This document shows, in pieces, positions 6,565 through 15,453 of a stretch of 22,168 nt of DNA. Origin of the DNA: a bacterium. GTDB taxonomy: Bacteria; Patescibacteria; Dojkabacteria; JAKAPS01; JAJZLI01. Within the stretch, counting starts at the first letter, position 1; every line of letters starts with the position of its first letter. A program made the position numbers and the translations under genes. Below the pieces are notes generated by a model. It searched no databases, was not told the origin of the DNA, and saw nothing but the letters and a program-made list of their open reading frames with translations. Where the stretch lies: contig JAJZWL010000012.1 in assembly GCA_021846685.1 (NCBI GenBank), positions 1-22,168 on the forward strand, given 5' to 3'.

Positions 6565-8119
6565 TTAAAAACCAATTATATACAAAATAAAATCTTTGAT
6601 GAGGATATGATATGTTAGAAAAATTTATTCCTTTAATATTATTATTTGCAATATACATAAAATTATCACTATATAGAAAGACTGCAGGATCAATTGCTTG
6701 AACATCTTTTTCAAAAATGGCATAAGTTTCTTTTCTATTTTTTTCATTTATGGTTGAGATACCTACCAATAATAATTGATTTATTTGGTTATTAGATAGT
6801 TTTGAAATATTTGTCTTACTTTTTGAATACCAGAGAGAAATATTATTACTATTTATACTAGATTTAATTGAAGTTAAAATAGCGTCATAATTTCCTTTTA
6901 ATACTAAATGTGATATTTCTATATTATTTTCAGGAATAAAAGTAGATGATACTCCTATATTCTCCCAACTTTTTTTAACATAATTTATTACTGATATAGG
7001 AATTGTATTAAGATAATAAACATTTATACTATATTGTGCTCCATTCAGCAGATTCGCAGCTTTTTTAGGATTAAAATGATAGCTATTTATATTACTCAGA
7101 TTTGAATACTCCCAAGAACTACTAGGAATAGGTGTATACATAGGGCTTGCTGTATTACTTAAAAGAGTCTCTGTTATATATCTTCTTGAAACAGAATAAG
7201 AGAGTGCATTTCTAAAACTGAGATTAGTTATTTTATTAAGATTAAAAAAGATTCCAGTATAATAATTCCCTAGAGGTTTTTGATACACGGTTAAATTAGG
7301 AAATTGATTTGTATTTATATTAATATAGTTAGGGAAATATGCTCCATCAATATTATCTTTTTCAATAGATGACAGAACATCATGATAATTTTTAAAAGTT
7401 TTTAATATAAAATGGTTAAAATGAGGAGTTCCAAAATAATAATTGTTAAACCTAGAAAAGATAGCTTCTGTATTTGTTAGATAATCAAGTTTATATGCTC
7501 CTGAACCAATTATATTTGATGTATTATTAATATAATTGGTTCCAGAGGGGACAATATTAAAATTTATATCTTCGAAAAATTTAACATCTATATTTTTTAA
7601 TAAAAATTCTATTTTATATTTAGACAGTACTTTAGCTGTAATATTAGAAGATGCAGTTGTTGGAAAGTATTTTTTATTAAAGTTAAAAGAGTAATAAACA
7701 TCATAGGCATTAACTGGATTTCCATTTTGAAAAAGAAAGTTATGTTTTAAAGTAAAAACATATTTTGTAGAACTATTTTCTATTTTCCAAGATTTCGCTA
7801 CAATAGGCTGAACATATCCATTAGATTGAATATATACAAGATGAGAAAATATTAGGGAGTTAACATCTTTAACAAAAGTGATATTTTTACCAGATGAATA
7901 TGGGTTATAGTAAGTACTATTAGACACGACACCTTCTGTATAAGTGTTATTGGAAAAAGGTTTTAAAGAAAGGAAATTATATTTAAAAAATAAAGCTAAT
8001 AGGAATATAACAATAATGATCGATAAAATTATATATGAAATTGGGGAATATTTTTTAATATTCTCGGGATAATTCCAAAAAAAATCTCTAAACTTAATCA
8101 ATATATTTACATTGGGCAT
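6560..8119 (-). CDS. Membrane-anchored ABC-type oligopeptide solute-binding protein (SBP family 5)
   Basis: 519 residues. A short cytoplasmic head (about 1-28) is followed by one transmembrane segment (SYIILSIIIVIFLLALFF) and a large outer domain. That domain has the SBP_bac_5 pattern: PYSSGKNITFVKDVNSLIFS, then QPIVAKSWKI, FTLKHNFLFQNGNPVNAYDV, and late IFEKDVQAIDPAVFLY. The family binds oligopeptides or similar solutes and delivers them to an ABC permease. Here the anchor is a transmembrane helix, not a lipobox Cys. No permease or ATPase gene is nearby, so the partner transporter is unknown, and a substrate-sensing or other role is possible. It begins 7 nt after the secG stop and ends inside tRNA-Leu, so secG, this gene and the tRNAs probably share a transcript. 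Confidence 0.85.
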   Translation of the reverse strand: MPNVNILIKFRDFFWNYPENIKKYSPISYIILSIIIVIFLLALFFKYNFLSLKPFSNNTYTEGVVSNSTYYNPYSSGKNITFVKDVNSLIFSHLVYIQSNGYVQPIVAKSWKIENSSTKYVFTLKHNFLFQNGNPVNAYDVYYSFNFNKKYFPTTASSNITAKVLSKYKIEFLLKNIDVKFFEDINFNIVPSGTNYINNTSNIIGSGAYKLDYLTNTEAIFSRFNNYYFGTPHFNHFILKTFKNYHDVLSSIEKDNIDGAYFPNYININTNQFPNLTVYQKPLGNYYTGIFFNLNKITNLSFRNALSYSVSRRYITETLLSNTASPMYTPIPSSSWEYSNLSNINSYHFNPKKAANLLNGAQYSINVYYLNTIPISVINYVKKSWENIGVSSTFIPENNIEISHLVLKGNYDAILTSIKSSINSNNISLWYSKSKTNISKLSNNQINQLLLVGISTINEKNRKETYAIFEKDVQAIDPAVFLYSDNFMYIANNNIKGINFSNISYPHQRFYFVYNWFLS

Positions 8120-8126
8120 AATTTAT

Positions 8127-8366
8127 TTAAGAACCTTTGGCTAATATCAATGAAATTATTGTACTTGATACAAACAAAATTACAACAATAATTGTTGCAT
8201 ATAATAAAAATTTTTGTAATCCTCTTCTAGATCTAAATGATTCTCCTCCCCCACCTGCACCTCCAAAAGTGGCTGAAAGACTAGCTCCATTGCTTTGAAG
8301 TATTATTAAAATAATAACTATAATTGCTAAAACTATTTGTATTATATTTAGTTGATTAGAACTCAT
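8127..8366 (-). CDS. secG: Preprotein translocase subunit SecG
   Basis: 79 residues from the ATG at 8366. A start further out at 8423 would put most of a 19-residue head inside the divergent gene and is unlikely. Two transmembrane segments (IIQIVLAIIVIILIIL and FLLYATIIVVILFVSSTIISLIL) flank a glycine-rich loop. The stretch LQSNGASLSATFGG, ending in a Gly run before ESFRSRRGLQK, is the SecG signature. SecG sits beside SecYE in the inner membrane and helps SecA-driven export. It starts 20 bp from the start codon of the divergent transglutaminase-like gene, so the two promoters must overlap each other's coding DNA or give almost no leader. Confidence 0.9.
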   Translation of the reverse strand: MSSNQLNIIQIVLAIIVIILIILQSNGASLSATFGGAGGGGESFRSRRGLQKFLLYATIIVVILFVSSTIISLILAKGS

Positions 8367-8380
8367 ATATAGGTTAATAT
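8352..8380 (+). promoter_or_regulatory. Promoter predicting a leaderless transglutaminase-like mRNA
   Basis: TTGATT (8352-8357), 17 bp, TAATAT (8375-8380). Initiation about 7 bp past the -10 box falls on the A of the ATG at 8387. The -35 element lies inside secG. No Shine-Dalgarno is present, which fits leaderless translation. Confidence 0.45.
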
Positions 8381-8386
8381 AAAAAT

Positions 8387-10342
8387 ATGAAAAAGGCAAA
8401 AATAGCTGTACTTGTTTTGACATTAACCTTGTTTGTAGGTATTTTTTATTCCCTATCAGCCAAAGTATTTGCTAGTAGTAATCCTTTTGCTGTAAATTAT
8501 AACATTTTATATACAATTACAAAAGCAGGGACTGCAAGAGTTTCTTATCATATAAATATTAAGAACTTAACTCAATCAGAGTATGCTTCATCCTATTCTC
8601 TAACATTAACAAATACAGATATTACTAATATTTCAGTTATAGATAATAATGGAGCATCTTTACCCTTTCATATCAATAAAAGTGCTACTTCTGATACTGT
8701 AGTAACTACTTTCCCACAAGCTTCTTTTGGATATGGATCTGGAGAGAATTGGTATATTCAATTTACCACCTCTCAAGTATCAAAGATTCAAGGAAAACTT
8801 TTAAATATAGCAATACCTGCATTTCAAAAAAAAGCACTTATTCAAAATATTAATACAGAAGTTGTAGTACCTAATACTTTTGGAAAAGTCAATTATGTAT
8901 CTCCAACTAATCCACAAATACGAGTAGGAGTAAATAATACATATATATCTTTTAATAATGCCCAATCATATACTAAGGAGGGAATTCTTCTAGTTATGGG
9001 GAATAATCAAGTATTTAAATTTAAATTTCAATATAAGCTTGCAAACACTAATCCATTATTTAAAGAGCAATATAAAGTAGTAGTTCCTGCAGATTTTTCT
9101 ACACAAAAAGTATTATTTTCTCAAATAAGTCCTACTCCTCAGAAAACATATATTGATTCAGATGGTAATTATGTTTTAATATACATATTAAATCCTAAAC
9201 AGAAAGCTCAAGTAAAAATTACGGGACAAGCTCAAGTTTTTCCGACATATAATGCACTCTCCAAACCAAATTCTATAAAAAAAGAATTGTCTCCTGCAGA
9301 ATATAAAGTTTATACCGCTGCCCAACCGTATTGGCAAGTAGCTAATCCGTTCATTCATACTCTAGCATTAAAAATAACAAAGGGAGATAGTACTAATCTT
9401 TCAAAAGCACTAAGCATAGAAAATTATGTAGCCTCACATCTTACATATAACCAAAAAGCAATATTTGATTCAAACAGACAAAGACTAGGAGCATTAAAAG
9501 CATTAGAAGATCCTACAAATGCTATATGTCAAGAATATGTCGATGTATTTGTAACCTTAGCACGTTCAGTGGGAGTTCCTGCAAGAATGATTGCAGGATA
9601 TGGAGATCCTCCTAATATAAATGTTAATCCACTTCCACCGGATATATTACATGCATGGGTACAATTTTATTCATCTCAATATGGCTGGGTTAATGCTGAT
9701 CCTACTTGGCAATCTACTTCTGGGAATTTAAATTTCTTTGGTAATATAGGATCTAGTCATTTTGCATTAGTAAGATATGGAATTAGTTCTGTTAATCCAC
9801 CATTGATACTTTCTTTTGTAAAAGAGAAGAACCCTCAGAATAATATTAATATACAGGCTACAAATACAAGTTTTAATCCTCACATTAATTTTACAGTAAC
9901 TAGTCCTAATTTGAATAATCTAGTATCTGGTTTTAAAAATTATATAAATATAGTTATTGATAATACAGGAAATCAAGTTTTAAGAAATGGAAATATCAAG
10001 ATATTTGATAAAAATAAAAAATTAATATCGACACTATCTTTAAATAATAATGCTTTATTCCCTGGAACCAAAGAAGATATACAGATTCCAATTATAAGTA
10101 ATTCTATGTTTAAATCATATTCAAAGCAGATCACTATATCAGTAGACCTTTCTAATTACCAAGGAAATAGTATTACAAAAAAAATAAATACTCTATTATC
10201 TTTCAAGCCTTTCTTTGTGTCAGGGATCATACCTTGGATAATAGTATTTATACTTTTTATACTCTCTATAATCATAGTTGATATCATTTATAGGGTAAAA
10301 AATACTAAGAATAAAGCTTCACGAAAGGATTTAAATAAGTAA
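8387..10342 (+). CDS. Membrane-anchored extracellular transglutaminase-like protein
   Basis: 651 residues. An N-terminal signal-type segment (KIAVLVLTLTLFVGIFYSLS) precedes a beta-rich outer region of about 330 residues. A transglutaminase-like core follows with the Cys-His-Asp triad visible: Cys381 in AICQEYVDVFVTLAR, His422 in ILHAWVQFY and Asp438 in NADPTW. The stretch VGVPARMIAGY is typical of the family. After it come an Ig-like beta region (about 490-610), one C-terminal transmembrane helix (IIPWIIVFILFILSIIIVDII) and a basic tail, so the catalytic domain faces outside. Bacterial members cut or cross-link proteins or peptides; the substrate here cannot be told. A PEP-synthase-like gene follows on the same strand but has its own promoter. 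Confidence 0.87.
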   Translation: MKKAKIAVLVLTLTLFVGIFYSLSAKVFASSNPFAVNYNILYTITKAGTARVSYHINIKNLTQSEYASSYSLTLTNTDITNISVIDNNGASLPFHINKSATSDTVVTTFPQASFGYGSGENWYIQFTTSQVSKIQGKLLNIAIPAFQKKALIQNINTEVVVPNTFGKVNYVSPTNPQIRVGVNNTYISFNNAQSYTKEGILLVMGNNQVFKFKFQYKLANTNPLFKEQYKVVVPADFSTQKVLFSQISPTPQKTYIDSDGNYVLIYILNPKQKAQVKITGQAQVFPTYNALSKPNSIKKELSPAEYKVYTAAQPYWQVANPFIHTLALKITKGDSTNLSKALSIENYVASHLTYNQKAIFDSNRQRLGALKALEDPTNAICQEYVDVFVTLARSVGVPARMIAGYGDPPNINVNPLPPDILHAWVQFYSSQYGWVNADPTWQSTSGNLNFFGNIGSSHFALVRYGISSVNPPLILSFVKEKNPQNNINIQATNTSFNPHINFTVTSPNLNNLVSGFKNYINIVIDNTGNQVLRNGNIKIFDKNKKLISTLSLNNNALFPGTKEDIQIPIISNSMFKSYSKQITISVDLSNYQGNSITKKINTLLSFKPFFVSGIIPWIIVFILFILSIIIVDIIYRVKNTKNKASRKDLNK

Positions 10343-10362
10343 TTATCAATTATATAGGCTTC

Positions 10363-10391
10363 TTGACAATTCTTTTTAATACTCATAGAAT
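10363..10391 (+). promoter_or_regulatory. Strong promoter of the PEP-synthase-like gene
   Basis: TTGACA (10363-10368), 17 bp, TAGAAT (10386-10391). Transcription would start near 10398, giving a leader of about 20 nt before the ATG at 10418. The same two hexamers and spacing occur at 16991-17019 on the other strand. Confidence 0.7.
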
Positions 10392-10417
10392 AGTTAGAGT
10401 AGTTTATCAATTTTTTC

Positions 10418-13027
10418 ATGAATAATATAAAAATTATTTTTCAATTTAATGAAATATCTTTAAATTTTAAAGATGTGTTAGGTGAAAAAGCCTTGAGTGT
10501 TGGAAACATGTTTCATTTATCAGTACCCACTGCTCCAGGATTTGCTGTTTCGGCAGATGCTCTAAACTTTTTCTTAGATATGTCTAATTTGCAAGAGTTA
10601 ATAAAGAGTAAATTTTATAATATAAATAAAAATGATAAAGAAGAAATAAAAGCTATTTCTGAGGAAATAGAAGATTTGATAATGAAAACAGCTCTTCCTC
10701 CACATGTTGAAAAGGAAATATTAAGAACATATTCTAAATTATCAGGTTTTTCAGATGCTTATGTATCTGTTAGAGCCTCTTATATATTTAAAGATATCAA
10801 TTATTTAGGGAATATTAACCAGACTACTTTTTTAAATATTAAAGGATTTTCAGAGATTATTCTTGCAATTAAAGCATGTTGGGCATCTTTGTATGAAGTT
10901 GAAAATATAATGTATAGATTAGATAATGGAATTGAACCTTATGCATGTACCTCTGCAGTCGTAATTCAAAAAATGCTACAAACAGAAGCATCCGGAATAA
11001 CATTTTCTGTATCCCCAATTGATAATAATCATAGAGAGATTTCTACTCAAGCAGTTCTTGGAATAGTAGATATTATAAAAAATGGAGAGATTAAACCCGA
11101 TTCTTATCATATAGATAAAGAGACATTGAAATTTAAAGAAAAATCAATTGCAAGGCAGGAATATATGCTTATTAGAAATGTAAAAGCAAAAAATATAAAA
11201 GATTCCACAGTAAAGAGTAGAGTTGCTCCAAAATGGCAAGAAAATCAAAAGGTCGATGATAAAACTCTGATTAATATTGCAAAATATGTAATGATATTAG
11301 AAGAATTATATCAAGTACCTCAAGAAATCGAATGGGTAATTGAAAAGGGAAAAATATTTGTAATTAAAACTACAAATATAGTTGGACTTCCTAAAGAAGA
11401 GATCAAGACAGAAGAAAAAGAGAGTAATATTGAAAAGGAATTTGAAAAAGAAGAACAATTAGTTAATATAAAAAAAGAAAAGATAGAAGAAAAAGAAATT
11501 AAACAGGAATTAAAAGATGAGGTCAAGAAGGTTGAAAATATTAAAGAGGTTAAAGAGGTTATAGATACTACTCCTAAAGCAGAGATAATGCATACACCTG
11601 AGATAAAAGCAGTAATACCTACTCCAAATATCAAAGAAGAGATAAAATCAGAACCAAAACAAAAAACAAATACTAAAATAGGAAAAACAAATCTTTTAAT
11701 TACTGGAATTCCTGCATTTCCTGGAATTATAAAAGGAAGTATAAAGGTTTTAAAAAATATTAATGAAGCTGATCCTAATTTTAATTACGATATAATAGTT
11801 TTAGATAATTTAACAAAAGAATGGGAAGATATTGTAAAAAAATCTAAAGGAATAATATTAGATAATGGAGATATTAATTCTTACGAGACAGATATTGCAA
11901 GAGAGCTATCTATACCTTGTATTATAAACACTCAAATAGGGACTAATATATTAATCGATAACACATATGTAATTTTAGATGGGTCTACAGGAAGGGTATA
12001 TGAGGTAAAGAATCATGAAAATGTTAATACTGAGGAGAATAAAGACAGTATTATAATACCAGAAGTAAATTCTCAAACAAAGAATGTAAAAGAAGAAGAA
12101 GAAGTTATAGTACACAAGGAAGTTAAAAATATTAAAACAGCAACTAAGGTATATACAAAAATAGTAGATATGAATCTTTATAATGATATATCTCAAAGCG
12201 GATTTGATGGAGTATATATTTCTGCAGAAGACTTAATTCTTGATCTTAAAGTTCATCCTAAACAAATATTTTCAGAACAAAAAAATTCTGCATATATAGA
12301 TGAAATTGCAAAAAAGATTGCTAAATTATGTGACTCTATGGGTAATGAAAAAAATGTTATATACACAATCTCATCTCTTACTTCAAATGAATTATTTGAA
12401 TTAGAGGGTGGAGTTCAATTTGAGATTAAAGAAGAAAATCCTATGATTGGATATAGAGGAACATTAAGAAATATTAAAGAGATAGAGATATTAAACATGG
12501 AATTAGAGATAGTAAAATCAGTTAGGAATAAATATGGATATAAGAATTTATGGATTATGATTCCTTATATAAGAACCTTGGATGAACTTATAGAAATGAA
12601 GAAATTAATAATTTCTGCCAATTTGAGAAGATCTTCAACTTTTAAAATATTTATAGATATAGAAGTACCTTCAAATGTAATAATGATAGATGAATTATTA
12701 GATATAGGAGTAGATGGTATTAATATTAATTATAATAATCTGGCTCAGATGATATTAGGTGTAGATTTTTCAAATCCTAAGGTTAATAAAGATAATGTTA
12801 ATTATCATCCTACAATGTTAAAATCAATTGATAATATATTAGATTCGTCAAATAAGTATAAAATCTTAAATTCTATTTCTTTGGAAGATACTGATTACCA
12901 AGATGACTTTTTAGCATATATTATTAAAAGAGGTATAAACATAATAAATATAAAATCTGATAATATTTATAATTTAAAAGAGAAAATTTCTAATATTGAA
13001 ACAGATATCCTTATAAATACAAAATAA
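10418..13027 (+). CDS. PEP-synthase-like protein lacking catalytic His and Cys (probable pseudoenzyme)
   Basis: 869 residues with the domain order of phosphoenolpyruvate synthase. An ATP-grasp-like N-domain (about 1-325) contains LGEKALSVGNMFHLSVPTAPGFAVS and EPYACTSAVVIQKMLQTEASG. A charged Lys/Glu linker (about 328-420) leads to a swivelling phospho-His domain (about 425-545). A second charged linker precedes a TIM-barrel C-domain with EENPMIGYRGTLRNI, NLWIMIPYIRT and DIEVPSNVIMIDEL. The swivel motif G-G-x-x-S-H-x-x-x-x-A-R-E-L is here G-D-I-N-S-Y-E-T-D-I-A-R-E-L, so the phosphate-carrying His is Tyr489. The C-domain motif that carries the catalytic Cys (C-G-Q/E) reads ILNSIS. The frame is intact, so it is unlikely to be simple decay. 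Inferred: a non-catalytic, regulatory or binding protein beside gpmI. Confidence 0.82.
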   Translation: MNNIKIIFQFNEISLNFKDVLGEKALSVGNMFHLSVPTAPGFAVSADALNFFLDMSNLQELIKSKFYNINKNDKEEIKAISEEIEDLIMKTALPPHVEKEILRTYSKLSGFSDAYVSVRASYIFKDINYLGNINQTTFLNIKGFSEIILAIKACWASLYEVENIMYRLDNGIEPYACTSAVVIQKMLQTEASGITFSVSPIDNNHREISTQAVLGIVDIIKNGEIKPDSYHIDKETLKFKEKSIARQEYMLIRNVKAKNIKDSTVKSRVAPKWQENQKVDDKTLINIAKYVMILEELYQVPQEIEWVIEKGKIFVIKTTNIVGLPKEEIKTEEKESNIEKEFEKEEQLVNIKKEKIEEKEIKQELKDEVKKVENIKEVKEVIDTTPKAEIMHTPEIKAVIPTPNIKEEIKSEPKQKTNTKIGKTNLLITGIPAFPGIIKGSIKVLKNINEADPNFNYDIIVLDNLTKEWEDIVKKSKGIILDNGDINSYETDIARELSIPCIINTQIGTNILIDNTYVILDGSTGRVYEVKNHENVNTEENKDSIIIPEVNSQTKNVKEEEEVIVHKEVKNIKTATKVYTKIVDMNLYNDISQSGFDGVYISAEDLILDLKVHPKQIFSEQKNSAYIDEIAKKIAKLCDSMGNEKNVIYTISSLTSNELFELEGGVQFEIKEENPMIGYRGTLRNIKEIEILNMELEIVKSVRNKYGYKNLWIMIPYIRTLDELIEMKKLIISANLRRSSTFKIFIDIEVPSNVIMIDELLDIGVDGININYNNLAQMILGVDFSNPKVNKDNVNYHPTMLKSIDNILDSSNKYKILNSISLEDTDYQDDFLAYIIKRGINIINIKSDNIYNLKEKISNIETDILINTK

Positions 13028-13075
13028 GTAAGTAATTAAATATTTCAAAAGATATTTTAATAGAAATATATTATA

Positions 13076-14539
13076 ATGCATAATATGAATAATAATATTT
13101 TACTATTAATTTTAGATGGATTTGGCATATCCGAAAAAGTTCAAGGAAATGCAATAAAATCTGCATATACTCCAAATTTAGATTCAATATATAAAAATAG
13201 TATTTATACTCATCTTAAAGCTTCTGGAGAATTTGTCGGTTTGGAACAGAATAAAGCAGGAAACAGTGAAGTAGGACATTTAAATATAGGTTCAGGAAGA
13301 ATAGTGAAACAATACTCAGTACTTATTCATAATGACATAGATAATGGTTCTTTTTTTAAAAATGAAGTACTGAATAAAAGTCTTACCGATAATAAAGGAA
13401 ATATACATATAATGGGACTATTATCTGACAGTGCAGTACATTCCTCATTATATAGCTTAAAAGCATTAATAAAGGCAATAAATAAAAAGGGTATTTATCT
13501 TCATATTTTTTCTGATGGAAGAGATTCTTATTATATGAGTATAAAAAAATATCTAAAAGAATTAGATAATTATATTAAAGATGGAACTATTATCCCTGCT
13601 AGTATTATAGGGAGATATTATGCAATGGATAGAGATAATAGACAGGAAAGAGTTCAAAAAGCATTTAATCTTTTATTTGAGCATAAAGGAGAATCAGTTA
13701 ATAATATAGATGAAGCAATTGAGATATCATATAAAAATAAAATATATGATGAATTTATAGATCCTTATTTTGTAAAAGATACTCCTATAATAGAAGATAA
13801 AGACTTATTATTCTTCTTTAATTTCAGAGAAGATAGAGCAAGGGAGTTATCTTTGCTAATTCAAAAAAAATCAAAAGTATCCTTAATTTGTATGGTTCAA
13901 TATACAGATGATATAAAAAAATATTTATATAAAAGATTACATATTACTAATACTCTCGGGGAGATACTCTCTGAAAATAACCTTTCTCAATACAGAGTAG
14001 CTGAGAGTGAAAAATATGCACATGTAACTTATTTTTTTGATGGAGGAACAGATATTGAATATCCTAATGAGAAAAGAGATATTATTCCTTCTTTAAAAAT
14101 AGCTACCTATGATTTGGAACCACAAATGCAGGCAAGAAAGATAACAGCAAAAATTTTAGAAAATATAGAAAATACTAATTTTATAGTTGCAAATTTTGCA
14201 AATCCTGACATGGTAGGACATACAGGTAATTTTGAAAAAACTAAAGAGGCTATAGAGATAATAGATACTCTTATAGGTGAAATTGGGAAAAAATGTATTA
14301 ATTATAACTCTACACTAATTATTACAGGGGATCATGGTAATGCTGAACAAATGATAAGTAATGGAAATATTGATAAGGCTCATACAACAAATGAAGTTCC
14401 TTTTATTTTATATAATAATTCAACTATAGATAATAGAAAAAAAATAGATCCAGGAAAGCTTGCTGATATAGCACCTACTATACTTAAGTTATTTAATATT
14501 CAAAAACCAATTGAAATGACGGGAGAATCATTAATATGA
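13076..14539 (+). CDS. gpmI: 2,3-bisphosphoglycerate-independent phosphoglycerate mutase
   Basis: 487 residues, slightly shorter than the usual ~510. It interconverts 3- and 2-phosphoglycerate using a phospho-Ser intermediate and two metal ions, in lower glycolysis. Visible motifs in order: LLILDGFG (metal Asp14), AGNSEVGHLNIGSGR with catalytic Ser64, a binding-loop form SDGRDSYYMS (the family usually has DGRDTPP), GRYYAMDRDNR, FFNFREDRARELS, ESEKYAHVTYFFDGG, NFANPDMVGHTG, ITGDHGNAEQM and HTTNEVPFILY. All metal and substrate residues appear present. The ATG at 13085 is an alternative start: a TATAAT at 13072-13077 would place initiation on it, but no convincing -35 is seen. The stop overlaps the next start as ATGA. 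Confidence 0.95.
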   Translation: MHNMNNNILLLILDGFGISEKVQGNAIKSAYTPNLDSIYKNSIYTHLKASGEFVGLEQNKAGNSEVGHLNIGSGRIVKQYSVLIHNDIDNGSFFKNEVLNKSLTDNKGNIHIMGLLSDSAVHSSLYSLKALIKAINKKGIYLHIFSDGRDSYYMSIKKYLKELDNYIKDGTIIPASIIGRYYAMDRDNRQERVQKAFNLLFEHKGESVNNIDEAIEISYKNKIYDEFIDPYFVKDTPIIEDKDLLFFFNFREDRARELSLLIQKKSKVSLICMVQYTDDIKKYLYKRLHITNTLGEILSENNLSQYRVAESEKYAHVTYFFDGGTDIEYPNEKRDIIPSLKIATYDLEPQMQARKITAKILENIENTNFIVANFANPDMVGHTGNFEKTKEAIEIIDTLIGEIGKKCINYNSTLIITGDHGNAEQMISNGNIDKAHTTNEVPFILYNNSTIDNRKKIDPGKLADIAPTILKLFNIQKPIEMTGESLI

Positions 14540-15453
14540 AATTAAAAATACTAGATTACATAGAAAATAATGATTTAGATTCAAATTTTTTACAGACAAA
14601 AAAATGGGCTGAGTTAAAAAAAAATGAGGGTTGGAATTATTATTTTTTAAATTTTTATAAAAAAGATTTTGTAGGTTATGCTCTTTTATTAGAACGTAAT
14701 GAAAAAATGTTTAAGATACACTATATCCCAAGAGGACCTATACTAAAAAATATAACCGATTTAAAGGAAGTACTAGAATTGATACAAAATTTTTCTAAAG
14801 AACATAAAGCTTCTTTTTTAAAAATAGAGCCTAATTATGAATATTCGAAAGAAAATTTAATCTATTTTGAAAATTTTATTGAATCTCATAAATCATATCA
14901 ACCGATAGATACAGCAATTATTCATTTAGAAGAAGATTTAATAAAAAATATTCCTTCAAAAAAAAGAGGAAGGATTAGAAATAAGCAGAATCTTATCTTT
15001 AGAGAGACTCAAGATTTAGAAAAATTTTATAATTTATATAAAAAAACATTTGAGAATAAGAATTTTAAAGGAAGGAGTTTGTCATACTTTAAAGATATGA
15101 AAAAATATTTTAAAGAAGATTTAAAAATTTTTGAAGTTTTGTCTGAGGATCATGTTATAGCCTCTTCTATAAATATAATTCACCAAGATATGATAACTTA
15201 TCTTTATTCAGGGTCAGATAGTAATTTCAATAATTTTTATCCAGGATATATATTACTTTATAATACTGCTCTATTTGCACAAGAAAAAGGATTAAAGTAT
15301 TTTGATCTATGGGGAATAAGTTATACTAATAAAAAATGGGCTGGATTTTCTGAATTTAAATTTAATATGGGAGGAAAACCTTTTAAATTTATAGGTAGTT
15401 TTGATTACCCTATTAATAAAATACTGTATAAAATATATAGTAAGCTAAAATAA
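14536..15453 (+). CDS. FemA/FemB-family peptidoglycan interpeptide-bridge aminoacyltransferase
   Basis: 305 residues with the tandem GNAT-like fold of the FemAB/FemX family, which adds amino acids from aminoacyl-tRNA to the stem peptide of lipid II on the inner membrane face. The start FLQTKKWAELKKNEGW, then GYALLLERN, HYIPRGPIL, then ASSINIIHQDMITYLYSGSD, GYILLYNTALFAQEKGLKYFDLWGI and a late FSEFKFNMGG are the typical sequence of features. It begins with ATGA overlap on the gpmI stop and has GGGAG about 9 nt upstream, so it is probably translated by coupling. It is shorter than Staphylococcus Fem proteins (about 400 residues) because the coiled-coil arm is missing. The 3' end overlaps the convergent lysozyme-like gene by 9 nt. 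Confidence 0.88.
   Translation: MKLKILDYIENNDLDSNFLQTKKWAELKKNEGWNYYFLNFYKKDFVGYALLLERNEKMFKIHYIPRGPILKNITDLKEVLELIQNFSKEHKASFLKIEPNYEYSKENLIYFENFIESHKSYQPIDTAIIHLEEDLIKNIPSKKRGRIRNKQNLIFRETQDLEKFYNLYKKTFENKNFKGRSLSYFKDMKKYFKEDLKIFEVLSEDHVIASSINIIHQDMITYLYSGSDSNFNNFYPGYILLYNTALFAQEKGLKYFDLWGISYTNKKWAGFSEFKFNMGGKPFKFIGSFDYPINKILYKIYSKLK

Noticed and set aside
8367..8423. 19-residue N-terminal extension of SecG
   Set aside because: Most of it lies inside the divergent gene, and SecG normally starts just before its first helix.
11320..11634. Minus-strand frame of 104 codons
   Set aside because: Shadow of the Lys/Glu linker codons of the PEP-synthase-like gene; Ser/Phe-rich and low-complexity.
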